From the NCBI GenBank assembly GCA_023101485.1, contig LVZB01000020.1, positions 1-42,952 on the forward strand: DNA of 42,952 nucleotides, given 5' to 3'. The notes under the pieces were generated by a model, which saw only the letters and a program-made list of their open reading frames with translations, was not told where the DNA came from and did not search any database. Made by a program: the position numbers and the translations under genes. The stretch is from Pasteurellaceae bacterium Macca (GTDB lineage Bacteria; Pseudomonadota; Gammaproteobacteria; Enterobacterales; Pasteurellaceae). Positions 15,009 through 21,399 of this stretch are shown here, piece by piece. How positions within the stretch are numbered: position 1 is the stretch's first letter; each line of letters begins with the position of its first letter.

Positions 15009-15493
15009 TTGATGCAAATATCTTTATCACCGCAAAAAATCTCTATTATCAATTTGGCTTTTGCCAAGCCTTTTGGGATTTTTTAGCCACAATGCACCAA
15101 AAAGGCATCGTATTTAGCATTCAAGCCGTTAAGCAAGAAATGCTGCGACAAAACGACAGCTTGAAAGATTGGGTGAATGCACAACCTGACACTTTTTTTG
15201 AAGATCACTATCAATCAGCAGCGAGCTACGCTACATTGATGAACTATGCGCAAGGGTTAGATGTAAAGCAAATTGCTAAAGATGACTTTGCAAAACAAGA
15301 GAATGCAGATGCTTGGCTATTAGCACACGCCCTTGAACAAGGTTTTACCCTTATCACTCACGAAAGCTTTAACCCAGCGGCAAAAAGACGCATTATGATT
15401 CCGAACGTCGCCCAAGCTCACAATATCAAAGTTGTTACACTCTTTGAATTTCTGGAAAAATTTTCAGATCAAAATTTCACCCCTAAAAAATAA
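14993..15493 (+). CDS. DUF4411 PIN-like nuclease (toxin candidate)
   Basis: The 166-residue protein starts FLIDANIFITAKNLYY, with the first acidic residue of a PIN domain (LIDAN), continues with VKQEMLRQNDSLKDW, and has QENADAWLLAHALEQGFTLITHE, which supplies the later acidic residues. This matches DUF4411, a PIN-like RNase group. AAGGAAG precedes the ATG. It overlaps the ImmA/IrrE gene, so the two should be made together, with the upstream protein as likely antitoxin. The toxin role is family knowledge. Confidence 0.8.
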   Translation: MERFLIDANIFITAKNLYYQFGFCQAFWDFLATMHQKGIVFSIQAVKQEMLRQNDSLKDWVNAQPDTFFEDHYQSAASYATLMNYAQGLDVKQIAKDDFAKQENADAWLLAHALEQGFTLITHESFNPAAKRRIMIPNVAQAHNIKVVTLFEFLEKFSDQNFTPKK

Positions 15494-15497
15494 CATC

Positions 15498-15519
15498 GCC
15501 CGCACCAAGCGGGCTTTTT
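15498..15519 (+). terminator. Terminator of the ImmA/PIN operon
   Basis: GCCCGC-ACCAA-GCGGGC followed by TTTTTC, directly after the PIN gene stop. Confidence 0.9.
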
Positions 15520-15740
15520 CTTGCCTAAAATCTACTCTTAACTACCCCTTACTATTCTAAACCCCTAATTTATTCCCCATTTTTACCTTTTTTTGTTCGC
15601 AATCGAATTTGCCTCACATAAATGGCAGACAACAAGCGGCCACTTTTCACTAATTTTTTGCAATTTTGCCCTACTTGCCTTTCCTTAAAGCTCAAAAAAC
15701 AAGCAATCGAAAATATCTAACTCTTTGAAATTAAAGCAAT

Positions 15741-15804
15741 CTTAAATTTATATTTAAGATTTATTAAAATAACTCTTGCTTGTGATATTAAGATTTCTTA
15801 ATAT
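15741..15804 (+). promoter_or_regulatory. Early promoter (PL-like) with CI operators
   Basis: TTGCTT (15776-15781), 17 bases and TAATAT (15799-15804) form a promoter. A perfect operator TTAAG-ATTT-CTTAA (15788-15801) covers its spacer and -10. A second site TTAAG-ATTT-ATTAA starts at 15754, and a longer palindrome CTTAAAT-TTAT-ATTTAAG starts at 15741. The perfect half-sites equal those between cro and cI, so CI should silence the plus-strand early operon from here. Confidence 0.7.
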
Positions 15805-15843
15805 ACACCCATCAAAACAAACCACCCACCGAAAACGTGGGAA

Positions 15844-15856
15844 TGCTCTTTAACAA
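15844..15856 (+). promoter_or_regulatory. boxA antitermination element
   Basis: TGCTCTTTAACAA is the exact rRNA-type boxA consensus. It lies about 35 bases downstream of the PL-like start point, the place of a nut site. A clear boxB hairpin next to it is not obvious. An N-like gene is not recognised in this window. Confidence 0.7.
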
Positions 15857-15925
15857 ATCATTGATAAAAACACACCGCTTGCCAATGGTGAGATGGTATC
15901 AACAGGACGGAAGAAAGCCCGAACC

Positions 15926-16133
15926 AAGCAGTGTGAAGTATCAGCGTCACAAGTTTAGCAACGGCAGTGAATCGTGAAGCATAGGCGACTGATACCGCCC
16001 TTTTCTAAAGGGCATTCAAAACCGCATTTACAAAGCACCAAAATCAATACTCCGCAAGGTGATTTTTAATTACCAAGCTCGGTATTCATTGCGAGAAATG
16101 TCAGAAAGTGCGGTTTTGAATGGCAATAACAAG
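15926..16133 (+). repeat. 208-bp structured repeat, copy A
   Basis: This copy matches 17130-17337 with two substitutions that I can see. It holds nested inverted repeats: GTATCAG with CTGATAC, then GCCC/GGGC around TTTTCTAAA, then a 14-bp pair CATTCAAAACCGCA and TGCGGTTTTGAATG enclosing about 95 bases with an inner CTCG/CGAG hairpin. The right arm of the long stem carries AAGTGCGGT, the Haemophilus-type uptake core. No good reading frame is present. Confidence 0.85.
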
Positions 16134-16150
16134 CCTTGAGCCTTGCAAGG

Positions 16151-16298
16151 ATAAATTCCCTATATTCTAGGGAAGATTCAGAAAATCTAGGGATATTCAG
16201 CAACACACCTTTATTGCGGAATTTTCGGAAATCTATCCGAAAAAGGCACAAACTAGCCGAATAATTGAACCGCCCCCTTAATTTTGAGGAGAGCTACC
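16151..16298 (+). repeat. 148-bp repeat, copy 1 (prophage)
   Basis: It matches 27342-27489 with one visible difference. Hairpins TTCCCTA/TAGGGAA and TTTTCGGA/TCCGAAAA lie within. A further shared block (agctaccgcc to tagtatct) continues at 16392-16435 here and directly after the repeat in copy 2, so copy 2 lacks about 100 bases between two similar GAGGAGAGCTACC-type direct repeats. Confidence 0.85.
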
Positions 16299-16524
16299 TC
16301 TCAACCGTTCGGAAATTCCGAACAGTTCAGCAAGAAGGGGAAAGAACGGTTACACGGGAATTAGGCAATAGTCCCCCTCAATTTTGAGGAAAGCTACCGC
16401 CACAAATACCCACCGAAATTATTTTAGTAGTATCTCACGCAGTTTATTAGCCCTAAATAGTATATAAACACTAATAAAATCAAATGGATATTTTTTTAAA
16501 ACATTACAAGGATAAGAAAGGCAG

Positions 16525-16602
16525 CCATTGAAAGCCACATTTGGGGTATCCGTTAAATTGTTTAACTACCTTTATTCAAGCCTTGAATGTGGCTCTCAAT
16601 GG
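16525..16602 (+). repeat. Long inverted repeat related to the 208-bp element
   Basis: CCATTGAAAGCCACATT (16525-16541) pairs with AATGTGGCTCTCAATGG (16586-16602) with one mismatch, leaving a 44-base loop. It is followed by GCAATAAC, the same sequence that follows the long stem of the 208-bp repeats, so it looks like a third, diverged member. Confidence 0.65.
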
Positions 16603-16612
16603 CAATAACGAT

Positions 16613-16628
16613 ACTAATAGCTATTAGT
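16613..16628. repeat. 16-bp perfect palindrome
   Basis: ACTAATAG followed by CTATTAGT. A near copy with one change (ACTAATAGCCATTAGT) lies at 17338-17353, in both cases just ahead of the same CGAGACACTCCACTCT stretch and a terminator. It could be a protein site or part of the terminator's RNA fold. Confidence 0.6.
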
Positions 16629-16644
16629 CGAGACACTCCACTCT

Positions 16645-16670
16645 GCCCACTGTAACCGGTGGGCTTTTTT
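16645..16670 (+). terminator. Terminator ending the leader region
   Basis: GCCCAC and GTGGGC pair around TGTAACCG and are followed by six T residues. The ribosome site of the next gene overlaps its end, so downstream expression likely depends on readthrough. Confidence 0.85.
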
Positions 16671-16685
16671 ATAAGGAAAATCCAC

Positions 16686-16889
16686 ATGAACCAACTCACA
16701 GAAACTGAAAAACAAAACATCATCAACGGTGAATTTGAGCTTGTGCTGAAAGATGACGGCAGTTATTTACTGCAGTTCGTTTTAAATAGCGGACAGCCAA
16801 ATTTCCCAGTCGATTTCAACGCGCTGCGCAACATCGTACTTGATGAGAATTTTCAATCAAAACTCTCTACTCGCTTAGTTGTTCGATAG
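16686..16889 (+). CDS. Hypothetical 67-aa protein
   Basis: The start MNQLTETEKQN is preceded by AAGGA. The protein is acidic with a strand-like middle (GSYLLQFVLNSGQPNFPVDF) and ends RLVVR. It is the first gene after the long leader of the plus-strand early operon. No family is recognised. Its place in lambdoid phages is often taken by small host-takeover proteins, but that is only a guess from position. Confidence 0.55.
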   Translation: MNQLTETEKQNIINGEFELVLKDDGSYLLQFVLNSGQPNFPVDFNALRNIVLDENFQSKLSTRLVVR

Positions 16890-16899
16890 TTGTAACTCA

Positions 16900-16922
16900 A
16901 GCCCCGTTTGGGGCTTTTTATT
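16900..16922 (+). terminator. Terminator after the 67-aa gene
   Basis: AGCCCC-GTTT-GGGGCT followed by TTTTATTT. Confidence 0.85.
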
Positions 16923-16936
16923 TAATGGAGCAAAAA

Positions 16937-17140
16937 ATGAACTTCAAATCTTACTTCAAAACCGCCTTTCAAGGCTTTTTCTTAGGTGCAGTAGTGAGCC
17001 TATTCCTCATTCTTGCCGTCACCTTCTCCCTATCAAGTTGCAACCCACCTCCTGCCCCCGTACCAATGGGCAAAGTCACTGTTGAACCAATGCAAACTGC
17101 CGAACACCTCTGGACAGAAGCCAATTTCAAAGCAGTGTGA
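16937..17140 (+). CDS. Truncated small lipoprotein
   Basis: The start MNFKSYFKTAFQ has GGAG 6 bases upstream. The 67-residue product has a signal-like hydrophobic stretch and a lipobox LSSC. It is a near duplicate of the first two-thirds of the protein at 19416, but its frame ends (ANFKAV) a few bases into copy B of the 208-bp repeat. The repeat therefore replaced the rest of the gene. The remaining peptide may still be exported and lipidated. Function unknown. Confidence 0.6.
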   Translation: MNFKSYFKTAFQGFFLGAVVSLFLILAVTFSLSSCNPPPAPVPMGKVTVEPMQTAEHLWTEANFKAV

Positions 17141-17337
17141 AGTATCAGCGTCACAAGTTTAGCAACGGCAATGAATCGTGAAGCATAGGCGACTGATACC
17201 GCCCTTTTCTAAAGGGCATTCAAAACCGCATTTACAAAGCACCAAAATCAACACTCCGCAAGGTGATTTTTAATTACCAAGCTCGGTATTCATTGCGAGA
17301 AATGTCAGAAAGTGCGGTTTTGAATGGCAATAACAAG
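17130..17337 (+). repeat. 208-bp structured repeat, copy B
   Basis: The second copy, offset 1204 bp from copy A, with all the same inverted repeats kept. It begins exactly where the truncated lipoprotein gene departs from its full-length relative. It is followed by the ACTAATAG near-palindrome and a terminator, as in the leader before 16686. Confidence 0.85.
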
Positions 17338-17369
17338 ACTAATAGCCATTAGTCGAGACACTCCACTCT

Positions 17370-17394
17370 GCCCACTGTAACAGGTGGGCTTTTT
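17370..17394 (+). terminator. Terminator after repeat copy B
   Basis: GCCCAC and GTGGGC around TGTAACAG, followed by TTTTT. Nearly identical to the one at 16645. Confidence 0.8.
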
Positions 17395-17484
17395 AAGCAA
17401 TTTACTTGACTTTTTGAATATATGGTATTTTTAAATAAGAAAATTTATGACATAATGGAATCAAGTTATAAATTGATCTTTGAA

Positions 17485-17520
17485 AGCCTATGTAAACATT
17501 TCATTACATAGGCTATTTTT
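17485..17520 (+). terminator. Leader hairpin/attenuator before the Panacea operon
   Basis: AGCCTATGTAA and TTACATAGGCT form an 11-bp perfect stem followed by ATTTTT. It lies about 25-30 bases downstream of a CATAAT-type -10 near 17450 and 38 bases before the ATG at 17553. It may terminate most transcripts entering the operon. Confidence 0.65.
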
Positions 17521-17552
17521 GTACCTTAAACTGTTTATTTAAGGAGAATTGT

Positions 17553-17990
17553 ATGGCTTATTCAGCAATGCAAATAGCGAATGCCTTTATTCAAAAGGCA
17601 CAAGAGGGCAAAATTCCAGCCCTGACTCCAATGAAACTACAAAAACTGATGTTTTTTGCTCAATCTTGGTACTTACGAAATCAAGGTTGCCGATTATTTA
17701 ATGATGAATTCGTTCGTTGGCGATATGGTCCTGTTATCCAGTCTGTTTACTATGAATTTGCACGTAATGGGGGTTCGGTGATTAGCTCTCTTGCTAAAGA
17801 TGCTTTCGGTGTGATCGACCCAAATTTAGATAATACTGATGAAATATTTCTGAATCGTATTATTAATACTTACGGAGCATTTAGCGGTTGGCAATTATCT
17901 GAAATGACTCATAATGAAAAAGGTGCTTGGGCAATGAATTCATTGGGCACAGTTATTACTGATAAGGAAATGCTAAATGGAATCGTTTGA
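17553..17990 (+). CDS. Panacea-domain (DUF4065/SocA-like) antitoxin candidate
   Basis: The 145-residue protein has the Panacea pattern: SAMQIANAFIQKAQEGKIPALTP-type start (NAFIQKAQEG), the core MKLQKLMFFAQSWYL, and FVRWRYGPVIQSVYYEF. The domain is known as an antitoxin that serves many unrelated toxins. AAGGAG precedes the ATG. The next gene overlaps it by 14 bases and encodes a two-span membrane protein, one of the toxin kinds reported beside Panacea. It lies in prophage cargo between repeats. Confidence 0.85.
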   Translation: MAYSAMQIANAFIQKAQEGKIPALTPMKLQKLMFFAQSWYLRNQGCRLFNDEFVRWRYGPVIQSVYYEFARNGGSVISSLAKDAFGVIDPNLDNTDEIFLNRIINTYGAFSGWQLSEMTHNEKGAWAMNSLGTVITDKEMLNGIV

Positions 17991-18342
17991 TTCGGATTTA
18001 ACACGAGGGCAATCACCTGAAACAACAAGTGAACCAAATGAGAGAGAAGAGCAATATATTGTTCAAGCAAGAGAAAATGAACATAATCGCCAAGAAACTG
18101 TAAAAGATGAATTGCACAACTGGATCATTTGGTTTATTCGTGCTTTTTTATCAGCAGCCCTTATTGCTGGACTCGTCTATTTTTGGCATTTAGTTACACC
18201 AGAATACGTTACTTGGAATGGCTGCCCTATACTTAGAATGCACTTTTTAAAAGCTGAACAGCTTGATAAATTAAGTGCATTTTTTGTAACTGTCGTATTA
18301 TCAAGTACATTTACAGGTTACGCAAAAAAATATATATCCTAA
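17977..18342 (+). CDS. Two-span membrane protein, toxin candidate
   Basis: The 121-residue protein has a charged, glutamate-rich cytoplasmic start (about 45 residues), one membrane segment IIWFIRAFLSAALIAGLVYF, a periplasmic-type loop with a Cys (WNGCPILRMHF), and a second segment LSAFFVTVVLSSTFTGY, ending KKYIS. It overlaps the Panacea gene and has AAGGA before its ATG. No family is recognised by sequence; the toxin role is inferred from operon and membrane topology. Confidence 0.65.
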   Translation: MESFDSDLTRGQSPETTSEPNEREEQYIVQARENEHNRQETVKDELHNWIIWFIRAFLSAALIAGLVYFWHLVTPEYVTWNGCPILRMHFLKAEQLDKLSAFFVTVVLSSTFTGYAKKYIS

Positions 18343-18367
18343 CTATTTAATATAATAATTATCAATA

Positions 18368-18396
18368 TTGACACCCCGCCCCTTTCGGACTAAACT
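18368..18396 (+). promoter_or_regulatory. Promoter of C4-like RNA B
   Basis: TTGACA, 17 bases (CCCCGCCCCTTTCGGAC) and TAAACT. The same first 22 or so bases recur at 28936 and 34396. Confidence 0.8.
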
Positions 18397-18402
18397 AGCC
18401 CC

Positions 18403-18487
18403 ACTTTCAACAGAAAGTCGGGATTGGTCTCTTGACAGAAAGTAAAAGCGGGCGGAAATGATAACACGCCTTTAAGCGTGTTTTTTT
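18403..18487 (+). ncRNA. C4-like antisense RNA B
   Basis: A predicted 85-base RNA with an ACTTTC/GAAAGT hairpin and a terminator CACGC/GCGTG plus seven T residues. GTAAAAGCGGG (18442-18452) is an exact complement of 18578-18588 in the following leader, and ATTGGTCT (18423-18430) of 18593-18600. Size and layout match the C4 RNA of phages P1/P7 and the CI RNA of satellite P4. Confidence 0.75.
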
Positions 18488-18540
18488 ATATCTGCAAAAT
18501 AGTAAATCTACCTTTTTAACAAATTTGTTAAAAAGTCCAA

Positions 18541-18641
18541 TGATGAGCTGAATAGGAGGATTGCAAAATCCGCCGTACCCGCTTTTACGGTAAGACCAAT
18601 TCTATTCAGTTCATCACCAATGATTGGTCTCTGCGGTGATG
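18541..18641 (+). promoter_or_regulatory. Structured leader of antirepressor B
   Basis: TGATGAGCTGAATAG (18541-18555) pairs with CTATTCAGTTCATCA (18602-18616), one G-U pair. An overlapping alternative stem is CATCACC (18612-18618) with GGTGATG (18635-18641). AGACCAAT at 18593 can pair with ATTGGTCT at 18623, or with the same sequence in RNA B. TCCGCCGTA precedes the target segment. Confidence 0.65.
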
Positions 18642-18674
18642 AGTTTTAAAAACTTAAAAGCGGAGAATGTCAAA

Positions 18675-19328
18675 ATGACAAATTCAAATCTTATTGCCAT
18701 ATTCAATGGTCAAATCGCCCATCAATCAGTTCAACTTTGTAACGCTCGTGAGCTTCATTCTTTCTTAGAAAGCCAACGTCAATATGCAAATTGGATTTCT
18801 GAACGGATCAAAGACTACGGCTTCACCGAAAACGAAGACTACATCATCGTTACCGAACGCACCAACGGACGCCCACGCAAGGAATACCACATCACCCTTG
18901 ATATGGGCAAAGAACTCGCCATGGTCGAACGCAACGAAAAAGGCAGACAAATCCGCAAATACTTTATTGAATGCGAAAGACAAGCCAAACAAAAAAACGA
19001 AGAAAATCGACCGCTTGCAATCCCCGAAAAAACCTACACCTTCACGCTAACAGAATACGAACTGCGAAAATTAGCGTGGCTATGGAAGATTGCCGAAAGA
19101 ATGCGAAACATTCTCTACGCTCTCAACGACCCACTCGAAAAACTCGGCTCACGCTACTCGGCTTGTGTTTATGGGGCAAGTCGAGAATACAAACTAAGCC
19201 TAGACGAGTGCCAAAAACTGCTTACCAGAATGACCGCAGACGTAGAATGCCACCCCAACGATTCTCGCAATCACTGGCAACGTGTTCTCCCCGAACTGCG
19301 TAAAGGCAAACTCAACAACCCGATTTAA
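18675..19328 (+). CDS. AntA-type antirepressor
   Basis: The start MTNSNLIAIFNG has GGAG 9 bases upstream; longer in-frame starts fall within the structured leader. Residues 1-110 form an AntA/AntB domain (QLCNARELHSFLESQRQYANW, KEYHITLDMGKELAMVERNEKG, IRKYFIECERQAK). The linker ENRPLAIPEKT and the C-terminal domain from about residue 117 are nearly identical to those of the KilA-N protein at 7958. It should counter the resident repressor, as Ant does in P1 and N15. A C4-like RNA lies directly upstream. Confidence 0.85.
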   Translation: MTNSNLIAIFNGQIAHQSVQLCNARELHSFLESQRQYANWISERIKDYGFTENEDYIIVTERTNGRPRKEYHITLDMGKELAMVERNEKGRQIRKYFIECERQAKQKNEENRPLAIPEKTYTFTLTEYELRKLAWLWKIAERMRNILYALNDPLEKLGSRYSACVYGASREYKLSLDECQKLLTRMTADVECHPNDSRNHWQRVLPELRKGKLNNPI

Positions 19329-19342
19329 TTAACCTAACCCAC

Positions 19343-19385
19343 CCCTGACTGCTATTTCCCTTTAGAAATTCGGCAGGGGCTTTCT
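19343..19385 (+). terminator. Probable terminator after antirepressor B
   Basis: CCCCTG near 19345 can pair with CAGGGG near 19374, followed by CTTTCT. The loop is long and the T run poor. Confidence 0.4.
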
Positions 19386-19415
19386 GCAACCTTTTTTCAG
19401 CAAATGGAGCAAAAA

Positions 19416-19856
19416 ATGAACCTCAAACATTACTTCAAAACCGCCTTTCAAGGCTTTTTCTTAGGTGCAGTAGTGAGCCTATTCCTCATTCTTGCCGTCA
19501 CCTTCTCCCTCAACAGTTGCGAACCAAAGCCCGTACCCATGGGCAAGCAAGTCACTGTTGAGCCAGTGCAAACTGCCGAGAAAATCTGGACAGAGGACGA
19601 TTTCAAACAAGCCGAAATTGACCCGCTGGACGTGGCTTACAACGTTATCGAACCCCACCTACCGCCACCGGATAACGTGGTGGAGGAAGATGCCGAGCTG
19701 ATTAAAACCCATACCCAAAAGCAATTACAACGCCAAACCGCACATAAAAAATCTAAACCACCCACAACACCCCAAAAAGCCTTGAATATCAAGCATTCTT
19801 TGATTTTGAGCAAATCTCAAAACACCACAATCACCCACAATAAATCACATTTTTAG
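19416..19856 (+). CDS. Small lipoprotein, C-terminus replaced at satellite junction
   Basis: The start MNLKHYFKTAFQ has GGAG 6 bases upstream. A hydrophobic signal leads to a lipobox LNSC, then a proline-rich, acidic mature part (PVPMGKQVTVEPVQTAEKIW). The 146-residue protein is the full-length relative of the truncated one at 16937. At residue about 121 (QKALNIK) its DNA enters the 15-bp satellite repeat, so the last 20 or so residues are encoded by the satellite. The displaced original tail reads on from 27540 (ALNINLFSNKS). Function unknown; an exclusion or spanin-like role is only a thought. Confidence 0.6.
   Translation: MNLKHYFKTAFQGFFLGAVVSLFLILAVTFSLNSCEPKPVPMGKQVTVEPVQTAEKIWTEDDFKQAEIDPLDVAYNVIEPHLPPPDNVVEEDAELIKTHTQKQLQRQTAHKKSKPPTTPQKALNIKHSLILSKSQNTTITHNKSHF
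19778..19792. repeat. Candidate satellite attachment site, left
   Basis: AGCCTTGAATATCAA, identical to 27540-27554. It lies inside the 3' part of a lipoprotein gene and 114 bp before the satellite integrase, where an attachment core is expected. Confidence 0.6.
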
Positions 19857-19905
19857 GAGTATTTTTTGTAGTAATTTGTAGGAAAAAAATAGAGGATTTT
19901 TCAAA

Positions 19906-21135
19906 ATGGCAAGACGAACATATAGTCTTAATCACACCGAGATAAGCAATGCGAAACCCAAAGCAAAGGACTACAAGTTAGCAGACGGGCAAGGCTTATT
20001 TTTAATTGTGAAAGCAACAGGGGCGAAATTATGGCGGTTTAATTATTGTAAACCATTCACCAAAAAACGAACTGAAATTAGCTTAGGGCGATTTCCTGAA
20101 GTATCACTGAAACAGGCTAGAGACAAGCGAGCAGAATACCGAGCATTATTGGCGGAGAATATCGACCCACAAACGCACCGCCAACAGGAAAAGCTAAAGG
20201 CTAAAATCCCTACACTTTTTGAAATGGCTCAACAGTGGTACAAACTAAAGGAAACTCAAATTAAACCAAACACACTAAACGGCTATTGGAGAATGCTCAA
20301 TAATCATTTATTTCCAAAAAGCGGATACATTCCGATAAATGAGATTTTACCACCGATCATTAAAACGATATTACAACCTTTAGAAAAGCGAAAGGCAACC
20401 CTAACCATACACCGCATTTTATCGTTGCTTAATGAGATAATGTCATTTGCTATCAATAGCGGACTAATTGAGACGAACCGTTGCATTTCTCTTTCAAAAA
20501 CCTTTACCCAACATAAGAGGCAACATTTAGCAACAATCCGCCCCGAAGAATTGCCTGATTTTCTCAATGTATTACACAACTACAAGGCATTAGGCAGGGT
20601 GAAAACGTTGATTTTGTGGCAACTGCTGACAATGACCCGACCAAGCGAGGCAGCGGGGGCAAAATGGGCGGAGATTGATTTAACCGCTAAAACGTGGACA
20701 ATTCCCGCCAGTCGAATGAAGATGGGCAAAGAGCATATAATACCGCTATCAACACAAGCTATCAGCCTTTTGCGGTTTGAGTGGCAATTTTCACATAATA
20801 GCTCTTATGTTTTCCCTAGCATTAAGAGAAAAAACAAGCCCCCAAGTTCAAGAACGCAAGGGCAAGCTATCAGTGCAACAGTCTTTAGAAACCGCCTCAC
20901 TGCCCACGGCTTACGCTCAATCGCAAGCACTTACCTCAACGAATACGAGCCAATGATAAATTCTGACGTTATTGAGGCTTGCCTATCCCACGTCATAGGC
21001 TCACAGGTTCGCAGGGCGTATAATCGCTCAAACTATTTAGAACACCGCAAGCCAGTGATGCAATTATGGGGGGATTATGTAGAACAATGCGCACCGCCTA
21101 ACACATTCCCCAAATTCACCCTAGGAGAAGATTAA
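19906..21135 (+). CDS. Satellite tyrosine integrase (P4-type)
   Basis: This 409-residue recombinase would insert and excise the satellite. Residues 5-90 form the DUF4102 arm-binding domain (NAKPKAKDYKLADGQGLFLIV, LGRFPEVSLKQARDKR). Residues 100-195 are the core-binding helices, and the catalytic domain shows Arg in TMTRPSEAAGAKW, His-x-x-Arg in AHGLRSIASTYL, His in LSHVIGS and the nucleophile Tyr in RRAYNRSNY. It is distinct from the prophage integrase at 35693. AGAGGA lies upstream. It ends directly at the ATG of the next gene. Confidence 0.93.
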   Translation: MARRTYSLNHTEISNAKPKAKDYKLADGQGLFLIVKATGAKLWRFNYCKPFTKKRTEISLGRFPEVSLKQARDKRAEYRALLAENIDPQTHRQQEKLKAKIPTLFEMAQQWYKLKETQIKPNTLNGYWRMLNNHLFPKSGYIPINEILPPIIKTILQPLEKRKATLTIHRILSLLNEIMSFAINSGLIETNRCISLSKTFTQHKRQHLATIRPEELPDFLNVLHNYKALGRVKTLILWQLLTMTRPSEAAGAKWAEIDLTAKTWTIPASRMKMGKEHIIPLSTQAISLLRFEWQFSHNSSYVFPSIKRKNKPPSSRTQGQAISATVFRNRLTAHGLRSIASTYLNEYEPMINSDVIEACLSHVIGSQVRRAYNRSNYLEHRKPVMQLWGDYVEQCAPPNTFPKFTLGED

Positions 21136-21399
21136 ATGCCGACCTTAACCAACGACCGCCAAGAGCAATTTGCGCAACACTATGCCCGACTAGGCAACGC
21201 TACCCACGCCCTTAAAGCCGTTTTAGGCAATGAGCGAGCGGAAAGAATGCAACCGCACAGCCTAAGAGCAAGAGCCAATGAGTTAAAGAATAATTACAAG
21301 GTAGTCGAGCGAGTAGATGAAATTTTGACGGAAATGCGAGAGCGTGGCGAGGTTATCCCTCACTTTCGCCCGACAACGTGGAGTGATAAAAAAGCGTAA
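21136..21399 (+). CDS. Small-terminase-like protein of the satellite
   Basis: The 87-residue protein reads LTNDRQEQFAQHYARLGNATHALKAV and RARANELKNNYKVVERVDEIL. This resembles the N-terminal DNA-binding part of Terminase_2 small subunits (LTxKQxxFxxxYxxxGNAxxA and later ANELLKNPKVxxRI). It is shorter than a full small subunit (about 150). Satellites use their own small terminase to send packaging to their DNA. The start follows the integrase stop without a gap, so translation is probably coupled. The role is inferred. Confidence 0.6.
   Translation: MPTLTNDRQEQFAQHYARLGNATHALKAVLGNERAERMQPHSLRARANELKNNYKVVERVDEILTEMRERGEVIPHFRPTTWSDKKA

Larger units (their letters stand above)
15520..16685 (+). 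other. 1.2-kb region without a convincing gene
   Basis: 15520-15740 is AT-rich and shows only an uptake-signal-like ACAAGCGGC. From 15741 it holds the PL-like promoter, boxA, the 208-bp structured repeat, the 148-bp repeat, and two more inverted-repeat structures, ending in a terminator before the 67-aa gene. Open frames here are short and start poorly. I interpret it as a long structured untranslated leader of the early operon. Confidence 0.6.

Noticed and set aside
16066-16251. Minus-strand frame beginning MCLFRIDFRKFRN, also at 27167-27442
   Set aside because: It lies within the duplicated noncoding repeat, has no ribosome site, and the two copies share only the repeated part. The conservation is that of the DNA repeat.
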